From Alphaproteobacteria bacterium (GTDB lineage: Bacteria; Pseudomonadota; Alphaproteobacteria; Kiloniellales; J153), in assembly GCA_003693905.1 (NCBI GenBank), contig RFLL01000454.1:1-16158 (forward strand): DNA of 16,158 nt, written 5' to 3'. The notes beneath the pieces are model-generated. The model was not told the origin of the DNA, did not search any database, and saw only the letters and a program-made list of their open reading frames with translations. Of this stretch, positions 1 to 8,546 are shown piece after piece (position 1 is the stretch's first letter; the number at the start of each line of letters is the position of its first letter). Both the position numbers and the translations under genes were made by a program.

Positions 1-1287
1 ACCGACATCGTGGTCCTGGTGGTCGCCGCCGCCTACAGCATCAAGGAACAGACGGTAGAGGCGATCAACCACGCCAAGGCGGCGGGGGTGCCGATCATCG
101 TTGCCATCAACAAGATCGACAAACCCGATGCCGATCCGGCACGGGTTAAGAACGAACTGTTGCAGCACGAGCTGGTGGTCGAGGAAATGGGCGGCGACGT
201 GCTGAGCGTGGAGGTCTCGGCCAGGGAACGGATCAATCTCGACAAGCTGGTCGAGGCGATTCTGCTTCAGGCCGAGCTTCTCGACCTCAAGGCCAATCCC
301 AACCGCCCCGCCGAAGGCGTCATCATCGAGGCCAAGCTGGAACGCGGCCGCGGACCGGTGGCCACGGTTCTGATCCAGCGCGGCACGCTGCGCGTCGGTG
401 ACATCTTCGTCGCTGGCAGCGAATGGGGCCGGGTGCGCGCCCTGGTCAACGATCGCGGCGAGATGGTCGAGACGGCCGGACCGTCGGTGCCGGTCGAGGT
501 CATCGGCCTCAGTGGCACGCCGGAGGCTGGCGACATGCTGCACGTGGTGGACAGCGATGCGCGGGCGCGCGAGATCGCGGAGCATCGCCAGCGTCTCAAG
601 CGTGAGAAGGAACGCGCTGGGCGCGCCCGCAGCACGATCGAGCAGATGATGACCCGCATCCAGGAAGGCGAAGCCGCCCGTCTGCCGGTCATCATCAAGT
701 CCGACGTGCACGGGTCGCTGGAAGCGATCGTCAGCAGTCTGCAGAAGCTCAGCACCGACGAAGTCAAGGTCGAGGTGCTGCACGCCGGCGTCGGCGGCAT
801 CAACGAATCGGACGTGACCCTGGCGCGCGCCACCAATGCGGTGATCATCGGCTTCAACGTGCGCGCCAATCCGCAGGCGCGCGAAATGGCCCGGCGCGAC
901 AACGTTTCGATCAAGTACTATTCGATCATCTACAACGTCATCGACGACATAAAGGCGGCGCTGAGCGGGCTGCTGTCGCCGGTCGAACGCGAACGCATCC
1001 TGGGCTATGCCGAGGTGCGCGAGGTCTTCAACATCACCAAGGTGGGCAAGGTCGCCGGTTGCATGGTTACCGAAGGACTGGTCCGGCGTGGCGCCCGGGT
1101 GCGGCTGCTGCGCGACGACAAGGTGATTCACGACGGCACCTTGAAGTCGCTGCGCCGGTTCAAGGACGAGGTGCGCGAGGTCAAGGAAGGCTACGAGTGC
1201 GGCATGGCGTTTGAAAATTATTCCGACATTCAGGTCGGCGACCGCATCGAATGCTATGAAGTCGAAGAGGTGGCACGGGAACTCTGA
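1..1287 (+). CDS. infB: Translation initiation factor IF-2, C-terminal part (5' end outside window)
   Basis: IF-2 is the GTPase that brings initiator fMet-tRNA to the 30S subunit and promotes subunit joining. The reading frame is open from base 1, so the gene begins upstream, and the 428 residues seen start inside the G domain just after the G3 motif. The G4 motif NKID is at bases 109-120, and the G5-type SA follows VEV near 217-222. Domain II ([15 protein letters not shown]), the linker helix, domain III ([20 protein letters not shown]) and C-terminal domain IV ([17 protein letters not shown]) follow in the usual order, ending at the TGA. One oddity is AYSIKE at bases 31-48, where most IF-2 proteins have DDGVMP. 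rbfA follows after 71 bases, the standard ribosome-maturation gene order. Identity is certain. Confidence 0.97.
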   Translation, partial: TDIVVLVVAAAYSIKEQTVEAINHAKAAGVPIIVAINKIDKPDADPARVKNELLQHELVVEEMGGDVLSVEVSARERINLDKLVEAILLQAELLDLKANPNRPAEGVIIEAKLERGRGPVATVLIQRGTLRVGDIFVAGSEWGRVRALVNDRGEMVETAGPSVPVEVIGLSGTPEAGDMLHVVDSDARAREIAEHRQRLKREKERAGRARSTIEQMMTRIQEGEAARLPVIIKSDVHGSLEAIVSSLQKLSTDEVKVEVLHAGVGGINESDVTLARATNAVIIGFNVRANPQAREMARRDNVSIKYYSIIYNVIDDIKAALSGLLSPVERERILGYAEVREVFNITKVGKVAGCMVTEGLVRRGARVRLLRDDKVIHDGTLKSLRRFKDEVREVKEGYECGMAFENYSDIQVGDRIECYEVEEVAREL

Positions 1288-1289
1288 GA

Positions 1290-1310
1290 CCGAAGACATC
1301 CGTCTTTCGG
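1290..1310 (+). other. Small stem-loop just after infB stop
   Basis: CCGAAGAC (1290-1297) pairs with GTCTTTCGG (1302-1310) around a 4-base loop, with one bulged T. It begins 3 bases after the infB stop codon. No T-run follows, so it is unlikely to be a full intrinsic terminator. It could be a processing or stabilising hairpin between infB and rbfA. Confidence 0.35.
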
Positions 1311-1338
1311 CCCCTGGTCCCTGCCGCCCGCTGAGTCC

Positions 1339-1361
1339 GTGATCGCTCGTGATCGTTCGTG
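1339..1361 (+). repeat. Tandem 10-base repeat running into the rbfA start
   Basis: GTGATCGCTC (1339-1348) and GTGATCGTTC (1349-1358) are tandem copies differing by one base. The next unit begins with GTGA at 1359, which is the chosen rbfA start. The 10-base period puts the three GTG triplets in three different frames. An in-frame TGA at 1350-1352 means that only the GTG at 1359 or a later one can start rbfA. Confidence 0.55.
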
Positions 1362-1814
1362 ACAAGCCCCGTGAATCGACGCTCCTTCAATCGACCGCAG
1401 CGCGGTCCCACGCAACGCCAATTGCGCGTCGGCGAAGAACTGCGCCACGCTCTGGCGCGCATCCTGGCGCGCGGCGGCATGCGCGACCCGACCGTGGCCG
1501 AATGGGCCGCGCGCCTGACCGTGACCGAGGTCCGTGTCAGCCCCGATCTGAAAAATGCCACCGTGTTCGTGGTGCCGCTGGGCGGGACCGGAATCGACGC
1601 CGCGGTCGCCGTGCTCAACCATGCCGCCGGCTTCTTCCGCGCCCGTCTGGCGCAGGAGATAGCCTTGCGGTCGGTGCCGCGCATCACCTTTGCCCCCGAT
1701 CTCTCGTTCGATCAGGCCGATCGGGTTCATGACATCTTGAATCGGCCCCGGGTTCGCCGCGACCTTGACGGGACCGCGGCGCCGGCACCGGAAGAGGAGA
1801 CCAATGGCCGCTAA
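1359..1814 (+). CDS. rbfA: 30S ribosome-binding factor RbfA
   Basis: RbfA is a small KH-like protein that binds the immature 30S subunit, helps 16S rRNA 5'-end maturation and is needed at low temperature. The 151-residue product has the family core: QLRVGEELRHAL near the N-terminus, LTVTEVRVSPDLKNATVFV in the middle, and LRSVPRITFAPDLSFD followed by a helix near the end. An acidic tail (APEEE) closes the protein. The start is GTG at 1359, the first possible start after an in-frame TGA at 1350; GTG at 1371 is an alternative, and neither has a clear Shine-Dalgarno sequence. The 3' end overlaps truB by 11 bases, so the two are translationally coupled and co-transcribed with infB. Confidence 0.93.
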   Translation: MTSPVNRRSFNRPQRGPTQRQLRVGEELRHALARILARGGMRDPTVAEWAARLTVTEVRVSPDLKNATVFVVPLGGTGIDAAVAVLNHAAGFFRARLAQEIALRSVPRITFAPDLSFDQADRVHDILNRPRVRRDLDGTAAPAPEEETNGR

Positions 1815-2730
1815 GAGCAAGGGCCAGCGCATCAACGGCTGGGTCGTCATCGACAAACCGGCAGGCCTGACTTCGACCCAGGTGGTCGGGCGGGTGCGCC
1901 GGGCCTTCCGGCCGCGCAAGATCGGCCACGGCGGCACCCTGGATCCGCTGGCCACCGGTCTGCTGCCGATCGCCATGGGCGAAGCGACCAAGACGGTGCC
2001 GTACGTGATGGACGGGGCCAAGACCTATCGTTTCACTCTGCGCTGGGGCGAGGCCACGGCCACCGACGATGCCGAAGGCGAGGTCGTCGCCCGCTCCGAC
2101 CGGCGCCCGTCGCCGGAGGAGGTGCGCGCCGTGCTGGCGCGTTTCGTCGGCGAGATCGACCAGGTGCCGCCGGCCTATTCGGCGATCAAGGTGGAGGGCC
2201 GCCGGGCCTACGACATGGCCCGCGCCAACGAGACCTTCCGCCTCGCCCCGCGCCGGGTCGTGATCCACCGCCTGGAGCTGATCGAGACCCCCGATGCCGA
2301 TTACGCCACCCTTGAAGTGGAGTGCGGCAAAGGAGCCTACATGCGTGCACTGGCCCGCGATCTGGGACAGGCCCTGGGGACCTGTGCCCATGTCGTGGCC
2401 CTGCGCCGCACCGCCGTCGGCCCGTTCCGCGAGTCGCATGCGATTTCTCTGGAATCGCTGGAGGCCCTCGGGCATAGTGCCGCCGGCTCGGGAGCACTGC
2501 TCCCCGTCGAGGCCGCGCTGGACGACATCCCGGCCCTGGCCTTGACCGAGATCGAGGCGAACCGCCTGAGGAGCGGGCAGGCCGTATCCATGCTGGCTCG
2601 CGCCAACCGCGATCGTATCCGTGACGTCGCCAATGGAGCCATCGTCTTTGCCACCGCCGGTGGCAAACCGGTGGCGCTGGCACGGTACGAGGCAGGCGAT
2701 ATCCGCCCGGTCCGCGTGCTTAATCTTTAG
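1804..2730 (+). CDS. truB: tRNA pseudouridine(55) synthase TruB
   Basis: TruB isomerises U55 to pseudouridine in the T-loop of tRNAs. The 308-residue protein starts at ATG 1804, chosen because GAGGAG lies at 1794-1799 and because the product then begins directly with the family's N-terminus ([15 protein letters not shown]). The catalytic motif GGTLDP places the nucleophile Asp at residue 47. The further motifs [10 protein letters not shown] and [12 protein letters not shown] are present, and the last ~70 residues form the short PUA-like C-terminal domain (RLRSGQAV). It overlaps rbfA by 11 bases and is followed 23 bases later by rpsO, so it belongs to the same operon. Length and motifs are ordinary. 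Confidence 0.96.
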   Translation: MAAKSKGQRINGWVVIDKPAGLTSTQVVGRVRRAFRPRKIGHGGTLDPLATGLLPIAMGEATKTVPYVMDGAKTYRFTLRWGEATATDDAEGEVVARSDRRPSPEEVRAVLARFVGEIDQVPPAYSAIKVEGRRAYDMARANETFRLAPRRVVIHRLELIETPDADYATLEVECGKGAYMRALARDLGQALGTCAHVVALRRTAVGPFRESHAISLESLEALGHSAAGSGALLPVEAALDDIPALALTEIEANRLRSGQAVSMLARANRDRIRDVANGAIVFATAGGKPVALARYEAGDIRPVRVLNL

Positions 2731-2753
2731 AGACCGGAGGCAACGGAACAACG

Positions 2754-3023
2754 ATGTCGATTACTGCCGAGCGCAAGAGCGAACTCGTCCGCGAGTTCGC
2801 CACCCACGAGGGCGACACCGGCTCGCCCGAAGTCCAGGTTGCGATCCTGACCGAACGCATCAAGAACCTGACCGAGCATTTGCAGACCCACAAGAAGGAC
2901 TTTCACTCCCGACGCGGTCTGCTGGTCATGGTCGGTCAGCGCCGCCGCCTGCTCGACTACGTCAAACGCAAGGATCCGGCCCGTTATGAAGGCCTGATCC
3001 AGCGTCTCGGCCTGCGCCGTTGA
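2754..3023 (+). CDS. rpsO: 30S ribosomal protein S15
   Basis: S15 is a primary 16S rRNA-binding protein of the small-subunit platform. The product is 89 residues, the normal length, and carries the S15 signature: [17 protein letters not shown], then [18 protein letters not shown] and the Arg-rich RRRLLDYVK. The start is ATG 2754, with GGAGG at 2736-2740 (a rather long 13-base gap) and a weaker GGAAC nearer the ATG. In enterobacteria S15 represses its own mRNA through leader structure; the short 23-base gap after truB leaves little room for an independent leader here, so any control would involve the truB 3' end. Confidence 0.97.
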   Translation: MSITAERKSELVREFATHEGDTGSPEVQVAILTERIKNLTEHLQTHKKDFHSRRGLLVMVGQRRRLLDYVKRKDPARYEGLIQRLGLRR

Positions 3024-3063
3024 CGCTGGCCGGCCGGGCCATGATTCCGTCGCCAACGGTTTC

Positions 3064-3084
3064 CCGCGGGCTTCCGGCCCGCGG
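3064..3084 (+). terminator. Strong GC stem-loop 41 bases after rpsO
   Basis: CCGCGGGC (3064-3071) pairs perfectly with GCCCGCGG (3077-3084) around a 5-base loop. Position and strength suit an rpsO transcription attenuator or 3'-end stabiliser. There is no T-run after it, so it is not a canonical intrinsic terminator and partial readthrough into pnp is likely. Confidence 0.5.
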
Positions 3085-3143
3085 TGCCGGTGCGCGTTCC
3101 ATGGCCGGCCGCGACTTGCCCGATTTCATTCATTTCGCCACGA

Positions 3144-3173
3144 CGATGCCGCGGCTTGGCCGGCGCGGCATCG
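3144..3173 (+). other. 10-bp perfect stem-loop in rpsO-pnp spacer
   Basis: CGATGCCGCG (3144-3153) is the exact reverse complement of CGCGGCATCG (3164-3173), with a 10-base loop between. It lies 116 bases before the pnp start codon. It could be part of a pnp leader cleaved by RNase III, or a second attenuator of rpsO; the sequence alone does not decide. Confidence 0.5.
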
Positions 3174-3180
3174 ACATTGG

Positions 3181-3249
3181 ACCGGGCCGACGCAAGGGGC
3201 GCCGCAGGGCATGGGCTCTGCTCGCCACCGCCCCTTGCGCGGGTCCGGT
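3181..3249 (+). promoter_or_regulatory. Long stem-loop in pnp leader, candidate RNase III/PNPase autoregulatory site
   Basis: The outer arms ACCGGGCC (3181-3188) and GGTCCGGT (3242-3249) pair with one G-T wobble. A 2x2 internal loop follows, and then an 11-bp perfect inner stem formed by CGCAAGGGGCG (3191-3201) and CGCCCCTTGCG (3229-3239). The total is about 19 paired positions, ending 39 bases before the pnp ATG. In E. coli a double-stranded pnp leader is cut by RNase III and then used by PNPase to repress itself. The same gene order and a comparable hairpin are seen here; the mechanism is inferred. Confidence 0.55.
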
Positions 3250-3288
3250 CGTGACGTTCCGGCCATCATCTGGAAGGACGAACGGACG

Positions 3289-5406
3289 ATGTTCAAGACT
3301 CATACCAAGGAAATCGAATGGGGCGGGCGCAAGCTCGTTCTGGAAACCGGGCGCATCGCCCGACAGGCCGACGGCGCGGTGCTCGCGACCTACGGCGAGA
3401 CCGTCGTGCTGTGCACCGCGGTCGGCGAGAAGGTGCCGCGACCGGGGATCGATTTCTTCCCCCTGACCGTCAACTATCAGGAAAAGACCTTTGCCGCGGG
3501 CAAGATCCCGGGCGGCTTTTTCAAACGCGAAGGCCGGCCGAGCGAGAAGGAAACCCTGACCTCGCGCCTGATCGACCGCCCGATCCGGCCGCTGTTCGCC
3601 AAGGGCTACCGCAACGAGACGCAGGTCATCTGCACCGTTCTCAGCCACGATCTGGAAAACGATCCCGACATCGTCGCCATGATCGGCGCCTCGGCGGCAT
3701 TGACCATTTCCGGCATCCCGTTCCTGGGACCGATCGGGGGCTGTCGCGTCGGTTACAAGGACGGCCAGTACATTCTCAATCCACTGATGAGCGAGCTGCC
3801 GGATTCGGCCCTTGATCTGGTGGTCGCCGGCACCCGCGACGGTGTGCTGATGGTCGAATCGGAGGCCCACGAACTCAGCGAAGACGTGATGCTCGGCGCC
3901 GTCAGCTTCGGTCACGAGGCCATGAAGCCGGTGATCGACGCCATCGTCGAACTGGCCGAACAGTGCGCCAAGGAACCGTGGGATGTCCCGGCCCCGCCGG
4001 CGGAGGTGGAAACCGTACGCGAAAAGCTGTCGGCGCAGTTTGCCGAACGTCTGGCCGCGGCCTATCAGGAGCCGGACAAGATGGCGCGTCACGAAAAGAT
4101 CGCCGCCATCAAGGAGGAGGCGTTTGCCCTTCTGGCCGAAAACGAGGCCGAACTGGCCGTCGCCCCGGGCGTGTTCAAGGAGCTGGAAAGCGAGATCGTT
4201 CGCGGCACCATCCTCAAGACCGGGCGGCGCATCGACGGCCGCACGACGAGCGAGATCCGGCCGATCGACTGCGAGGTCGGGGTATTGCCGCTCACCCACG
4301 GCTCGGCCCTGTTCACCCGCGGCGAGACCCAGGCTCTGGTCACCACCACCCTGGGCACGGGCCAGGACGAACAGATCATCGACGCGCTGGAAGGCGAATA
4401 CCGGGAACACTTCCTGCTGCACTACAACTTCCCGCCCTATTCGGTGGGTGAGGCAAGCTTCCTGCGGCCGCCGGGGCGGCGCGAGATCGGCCACGGCAAG
4501 CTGGCGTGGCGGGCGGTGCATCCCCTGCTGCCGGCCAAGGAGGAGTTCCCCTACACCATCCGGGTCGTCTCCGAGATCACCGAGTCCAACGGTTCGTCGT
4601 CGATGGCCACCGTGTGCGGCGCGTCGTTGTCGCTGATGGACGCCGGCGTGCCGCTGAAGCGCCCGGTCGCCGGCATCGCCATGGGCCTGATCAAGGAAGG
4701 CGACGACTTTGCCGTGCTCTCGGATATCCTCGGCGATGAGGATCATCTCGGCGACATGGACTTCAAGGTCGCCGGCACCGAGGCCGGTATCACCTCGTTG
4801 CAGATGGACATCAAGATCACCTCGATCACCTCGGAGATCATGGGCATCGCCCTGCGCCAGGCCCGCGACGGGCGCATGCACATCCTGGGCGAGATGGCCA
4901 AGGCCCTGACCCGGGCCCGTGAATCGGTATCCGAGAAGGCGCCGCGCATCACCGTGATCTCGATCCCGAAGGAAAAGATCCGCGAGGTCATCGGGACCGG
5001 CGGCAAGGTGATCCGCGAAATCTGCGAAACCACGGGGGCCAAGATCGACATCGAAGACGACGGCACGATCAAGGTGGCCGCGGTCGATCAGAGCCAGGCC
5101 CAGGCCGCGATCGACTGGATCCGCTCGATCGTCGCCGAGCCCGAGATCGGTGTCATCTACAAGGGCAAGGTAGTCAAGCTCATGGACTTCGGCGCGTTCG
5201 TGAACTTCCTCGGTCCGCGCGACGGTCTGGTTCACATCAGCGAGCTGGCGCCCGAACGGGTCAAGCAGGTCAGCGATGTGGTCAAGGAAGGTGACACCGT
5301 CTACGTCAAGGTGATCGGCATGGACGATCGCGGCAAGGTGAAGCTGTCCATGAAGCGGGTCAATCAGGAGACCGGCGAAGATCTGGAGGCTGCCGCCGCC
5401 GGCTGA
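3289..5406 (+). CDS. pnp: Polyribonucleotide nucleotidyltransferase (PNPase)
   Basis: PNPase degrades RNA 3' to 5' with phosphate and is a partner of the RNA degradosome. The start at ATG 3289 has AAGGA at 3274-3278 and gives the family N-terminus [15 protein letters not shown]; the protein is 705 residues, the normal length. Two RNase PH folds flank an all-helical domain. The second carries the catalytic region, with [21 protein letters not shown] and the metal-site aspartates D485 and D491 ([13 protein letters not shown], equivalent to E. coli D486/D492). A KH domain follows with GTGG at residues 569-572, then an S1 domain from about residue 621 ([24 protein letters not shown]), and a short tail. 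It lies 265 bases after rpsO behind the structured leader described separately. Nothing is missing. Confidence 0.98.
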   Translation: MFKTHTKEIEWGGRKLVLETGRIARQADGAVLATYGETVVLCTAVGEKVPRPGIDFFPLTVNYQEKTFAAGKIPGGFFKREGRPSEKETLTSRLIDRPIRPLFAKGYRNETQVICTVLSHDLENDPDIVAMIGASAALTISGIPFLGPIGGCRVGYKDGQYILNPLMSELPDSALDLVVAGTRDGVLMVESEAHELSEDVMLGAVSFGHEAMKPVIDAIVELAEQCAKEPWDVPAPPAEVETVREKLSAQFAERLAAAYQEPDKMARHEKIAAIKEEAFALLAENEAELAVAPGVFKELESEIVRGTILKTGRRIDGRTTSEIRPIDCEVGVLPLTHGSALFTRGETQALVTTTLGTGQDEQIIDALEGEYREHFLLHYNFPPYSVGEASFLRPPGRREIGHGKLAWRAVHPLLPAKEEFPYTIRVVSEITESNGSSSMATVCGASLSLMDAGVPLKRPVAGIAMGLIKEGDDFAVLSDILGDEDHLGDMDFKVAGTEAGITSLQMDIKITSITSEIMGIALRQARDGRMHILGEMAKALTRARESVSEKAPRITVISIPKEKIREVIGTGGKVIREICETTGAKIDIEDDGTIKVAAVDQSQAQAAIDWIRSIVAEPEIGVIYKGKVVKLMDFGAFVNFLGPRDGLVHISELAPERVKQVSDVVKEGDTVYVKVIGMDDRGKVKLSMKRVNQETGEDLEAAAAG

Positions 5407-5451
5407 GGCACTTCCTTCCGGAACCTGAAACGGGTCGGCATACCGGGATAA

Positions 5452-5497
5452 ACGCACGCGTGCGTGGAACCGCGCCGGCCCGTTCCCGCGTTCCCGC
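5452..5497 (+). repeat. 14-base palindrome and tandem 8-mer downstream of pnp
   Basis: ACGCACGCGTGCGT at 5452-5465 is a perfect palindrome. GTTCCCGC is repeated exactly in tandem at 5482-5489 and 5490-5497. CCGCG (5470-5474) can also pair with CGCGG (5498-5502). These lie in the 163-base gap between pnp and the phosphodiesterase gene. They could be a pnp 3' structure or a protein-binding site; no T-run marks a terminator. Confidence 0.4.
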
Positions 5498-5569
5498 CGC
5501 GGTCCCGCAACAGGCTCGACCAATCCCACGAAACGAACAGAGCGACGAAAGCAGGCAAGGGGGCGCGAC

Positions 5570-6304
5570 ATGTTCACCCTTCCGCGTGTAATGGGTCATC
5601 GCGGTGCCGCCGGTGCGGCGCCCGAGAACACCCTGGCCGGGTTGCGCCATGCGGCGGCGATCGGTCTTTCCTGGGTCGAATTCGACGTCATGCTGACCGG
5701 CGACGGCGTGCCGGTCCTGTTTCATGACGACATGCTGACGCGCACCACCGGCCATGCGGCTCCCATGGCCGGGACCCCGCATGCCGTGGTGCGCACCCTC
5801 GATGCCGGCGCCTGGTTCCATGCCGATCATGCCGGCGAAGGGGTGCCGACGTTGGAAGCGGCGCTGGCCGAGGTTCTGACTCTGGGCCTGCGGGCCAACA
5901 TCGAGATCAAACCGACGCCGGGAACCGAGCGGGAAACCGCCGTCGCAGCGCTGGAGGTTCTGATCCGCTGCTGGCCGCCCGACCGGCCGCCGCCGCTGAT
6001 CAGCAGCTTCAAGCGCGCCAGTCTGGCGGTGGCGCTGGAGCGCGCGCCGCAGTGGCCGCGGGCGCTGATTGTCCGCCGGCCGCCGCGCGACTGGCGCCGG
6101 GCGGCGGTGGACCTTCAATGCAGTGCCGTCCACGCCTCCGCGCGCTGGCTGTCGAAGCGCCGGGTGGCCGAAATCAAGCAGGCGGGCTACGGCGTGGCCG
6201 CGTTTACGGTCAACGATCCGTCGCGCGCGCGCAAGCTGATCGCCCGTGGCGTCGACTGCCTGATCACCGACGAACCGGCGCTCATTCTGACGAGCGTGAA
6301 CTGA
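5570..6304 (+). CDS. Glycerophosphodiester phosphodiesterase (GDPD family, cytoplasmic UgpQ-like)
   Basis: The family hydrolyses glycerophosphodiesters from phospholipid turnover to sn-glycerol 3-phosphate and an alcohol. The 244-residue product has the GDPD signature: HRG at residues 10-12, PENT at 18-21, the metal-site pair in EFD (E37, D39), the general-acid motif HDD (H52), NIEIKP near residue 110, and a C-terminal AFTVNDP...ITDEP that closes the TIM barrel. No signal peptide is visible, so it should be cytoplasmic like UgpQ (about 247 residues) rather than periplasmic GlpQ. The start at ATG 5570 has AAGGGGG at 5557-5563; an ATG at residue 8 lacks such a site. It is convergent with fabI, 30 bases away. 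No transporter genes are adjacent, so the exact substrate is unknown. Confidence 0.9.
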   Translation: MFTLPRVMGHRGAAGAAPENTLAGLRHAAAIGLSWVEFDVMLTGDGVPVLFHDDMLTRTTGHAAPMAGTPHAVVRTLDAGAWFHADHAGEGVPTLEAALAEVLTLGLRANIEIKPTPGTERETAVAALEVLIRCWPPDRPPPLISSFKRASLAVALERAPQWPRALIVRRPPRDWRRAAVDLQCSAVHASARWLSKRRVAEIKQAGYGVAAFTVNDPSRARKLIARGVDCLITDEPALILTSVN

Positions 6305-6334
6305 CCGGGGGACCGGGCCGGGAACCGGGGCCGC

Positions 6335-7177
6335 CTATTCGCCGCTGTTATTGTTATTGCCGTTGTTGTTGGGGCCGGATCGCAGGCGGCGCGGCGACGG
6401 AATGCCGATGATGTTGTAGCCGGCATCGACGTAGAGGGTCTCTCCGGTGACGCCGCGCGCGAGATCGCTCAGCAGATAAAGCGCGGTCGAGCCGACCTCC
6501 TGCAACGTCACGTTGCGATGCAGCGGCGCGTGGGTCTGGTTCCAGCGATAGACGAAGCGGGCATCGGCGATGGCCGAGCCGGCCAGGGTGCGCATCGGTC
6601 CGGCCGAGATCGCGTTGACCCGGACTCCTTGCGGTCCGAGATCGGCGGCGAGGTAACGCACGCTGGTTTCCAGGGCCGCCTTGGCGACACCCATCACGTT
6701 GTAGTTTGGGGTCACTCGCCGCGCGCCCAGATAGGACAGCGTCAGCAGGCTGCCGCCATCCGGCATCAGCGCCGCCGCCCGGCGCGCCAGCGACGTGAAC
6801 GAGTAGCACGAAATCAGCAGGGTCCGGGCGAAATTGCCCCTCGTGGTGTCGAGGTAGCGGCCCTTGAGTTCCTCCTTCTCGGAATAGGCGATGGCGTGGA
6901 CCAGAAAATCGAGGCGCCCCCACGATCGCTCCAGGGCCGCGAACAGGGCATCGAGATCGTCTTCGCTTTCGACGTCGCAGGGCAGGACCAGGTCGCTGCC
7001 GATCGACGCCGCCAGCGGGCGCACCCGGCGCTCGAACGCCTCGCCCTGATAGGTGAACGCCAGTGAAGCACCGTGCGCGGCCAGACGCTCGGCGATGCCC
7101 CAGGCGATCGAACGTTCGTTGGCCACGCCCATGACGAGGCCGCGCTTGCCGGCCATCAGTGTGCTTTGCGCCGTCAC
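6335..7177 (-). CDS. fabI: Enoyl-[acyl-carrier-protein] reductase (NADH), FabI
   Basis: FabI reduces trans-2-enoyl-ACP in the last step of each fatty acid elongation cycle and is the triclosan target in many bacteria. The 280-residue protein is a divergent SDR: the nucleotide-binding region reads MGVANERSIAWGIA, and the active site has Y149, Y159 and K166 (Tyr-x6-Lys; E. coli Y146, Y156 and K163). AIAYSEKEELKGRY and ISAGPMRTLAGS are typical. The start is GTG at 7177, supported by AAGGA (plus-strand TCCTT at 7187-7191) nine bases away; ATG at residue 8 is an alternative. It is the third gene of fabA-fabB-fabI, 100 bases after fabB. Odd feature: the C-terminus ends in an Asn-rich tail, NNNGNNNNSGE, in a locally AT-rich stretch. 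Confidence 0.96.
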   Translation of the reverse strand: MTAQSTLMAGKRGLVMGVANERSIAWGIAERLAAHGASLAFTYQGEAFERRVRPLAASIGSDLVLPCDVESEDDLDALFAALERSWGRLDFLVHAIAYSEKEELKGRYLDTTRGNFARTLLISCYSFTSLARRAAALMPDGGSLLTLSYLGARRVTPNYNVMGVAKAALETSVRYLAADLGPQGVRVNAISAGPMRTLAGSAIADARFVYRWNQTHAPLHRNVTLQEVGSTALYLLSDLARGVTGETLYVDAGYNIIGIPSPRRLRSGPNNNGNNNNSGE

Positions 7178-7205
7178 GATCGGCGATCCTTCCCCCGTCT
7201 GATGT

Positions 7206-7233
7206 CAACCGGTCGCGGCATCCGCGCCGGTTG
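7206..7233 (-). other. Stable stem-loop between fabB and fabI
   Basis: On the minus strand CAACCGG followed by CGCGG pairs with CCGCG and CCGGTTG, giving 12 base pairs with one bulged base and a 3-base loop (plus-strand arms 7206-7218 and 7222-7233). It lies between the fabB stop and the fabI Shine-Dalgarno site. No T-run follows, so an intercistronic processing or differential-expression element is more likely than a terminator. Confidence 0.5.
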
Positions 7234-7277
7234 GAAGTGCGGACTGCCCGGCCCGCGTAATGGTCGTGCGCCGTCGC

Positions 7278-8501
7278 TCAATTCTCCAGGCGCCGGAAAA
7301 TCAGCGTCGCATTGGTGCCGCCGAAGCCGAAGCTGTTCGACATCACGCAGCGGATGTCGGCGTTGTCGACCCGGGTGCGCAGGATGGGCATGCCTTCGGC
7401 TTCCGGGTCGAGGGTTTCGATATTGGCGGAGGCGGCAAGGAACCCGTGCTCCATCATCAGCAGCGAATAGATCGCCTCATGCACCCCGGCCGCTCCCTGG
7501 GCATGGCCGGTCAGCGATTTGGTCGAGCCGATCGGCGGTATCCGTTCGCCGAACACTTCGCGCACCGCCGCCAGCTCGACCGTGTCGCCGACCGGGGTCG
7601 AGGTGCCGTGGGCGTTGATGTAGTCGACCCGGATGTCGTCGTCGAGGCCGGCCAGGGCCAGGCGCATGCACCGCACCGCGCCTTCGCCCGACGGGGCGAC
7701 CATGTCGACGCCGTCGGAGGTGGCGCCGTAGCCGACCAGCTCGCCGTAGATCCTGGCGCCGCGGGCCTTGGCGTGTTCCAGCTCCTCGAGCACGACGACG
7801 CCGGCGCCGCCGGAAATGACGAAGCCATCCCGCCCCGCATCGTACGGGCGCGAGGCGCGCTCGGGGGTGTCGTTGTAGCGGCTCGACAGGGCTCCCATGG
7901 CGTCGAACAGCACCGTCAGAGTCCAGTGCACCTCTTCGCCGCCGCCGGCGAACACGATGTCCTGCTTGCCAAGCTGGATCTGTTCGAAGCCGTTGCCGAT
8001 GCAGTGGGCGCTGGTCGAACAGGCGGAGCTGATGGAATAGCTGAGCCCCTTGATCTTGAACGAGGTGGCCAGGTTGGCGGAGTTGGTGCTCGACATGCAC
8101 CGCGGCACCATGTAGGGGCCGACCCGTTTGGGGCCCTTTTCACGGGCGATGTCCGCCGCGGCCACCTGGTTCGAGGTCGACGGGCCGCCGGAGCCCATGA
8201 TCAGGCCGGTGCGCTCGTGCGAGACCTCGCCCGGTTCAAGGCCGGCGTCGGCGATCGCCTCGCGCATGGCGATGTAGTTGAAGGCCGCCCCGTCGCCCAT
8301 GAAGCGCCGCACCTTGCGGTCGAGAACGGCTTCGATGTCGAGCTTGATGTCGCCGTGGACATGGCTGCGAAAGCCCATCTCGGCATAGGTTTCGCAGAAA
8401 CGCACACCGGAGCGTCCGGCGCGCAGCGCCTCGACGACTTCCTGCTTGTTGTTGCCGATGCTGGAGACGATCCCCAGCCCGGTGACGACGACACGGCGCA
8501 T
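7278..8501 (-). CDS. fabB: Beta-ketoacyl-[acyl-carrier-protein] synthase I (KAS I)
   Basis: FabB condenses malonyl-ACP with acyl-ACP and is the enzyme that elongates cis-3-decenoyl-ACP in the anaerobic unsaturated fatty acid pathway. The 407-residue thiolase-fold protein starts [16 protein letters not shown] and has the catalytic Cys161 in [13 protein letters not shown], His298 in [11 protein letters not shown] and His333 in [11 protein letters not shown], matching E. coli C163/H298/H333. The C-terminal [12 protein letters not shown] motif is intact. It is called FabB rather than FabF on its length, the [13 protein letters not shown] stretch and its place directly after fabA, with a 45-base gap. 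Only a weak AGGG ribosome site precedes ATG 8501, so translation may be coupled to fabA. Confidence 0.96.
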   Translation of the reverse strand: MRRVVVTGLGIVSSIGNNKQEVVEALRAGRSGVRFCETYAEMGFRSHVHGDIKLDIEAVLDRKVRRFMGDGAAFNYIAMREAIADAGLEPGEVSHERTGLIMGSGGPSTSNQVAAADIAREKGPKRVGPYMVPRCMSSTNSANLATSFKIKGLSYSISSACSTSAHCIGNGFEQIQLGKQDIVFAGGGEEVHWTLTVLFDAMGALSSRYNDTPERASRPYDAGRDGFVISGGAGVVVLEELEHAKARGARIYGELVGYGATSDGVDMVAPSGEGAVRCMRLALAGLDDDIRVDYINAHGTSTPVGDTVELAAVREVFGERIPPIGSTKSLTGHAQGAAGVHEAIYSLLMMEHGFLAASANIETLDPEAEGMPILRTRVDNADIRCVMSNSFGFGGTNATLIFRRLEN

Positions 8502-8546
8502 GGCGGGACCCTAGCTTTGCTTTCGCGTGTTGAGGCCGCTCGGGCG

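Noticed and set aside
3130..5577. 815-codon open frame on the minus strand across all of pnp
   Set aside because: It is exactly antisense to an intact pnp gene, and its product is rich in Asp, His, Arg, Gly and Leu with no recognisable domain. Long antisense frames are expected in GC-rich genes.
7203..7208. Perfect TTGACA on the minus strand before fabI
   Set aside because: No -10-like sequence lies 16-18 bases downstream, and the hexamer overlaps an arm of the stem-loop, so an internal fabI promoter is not supported.
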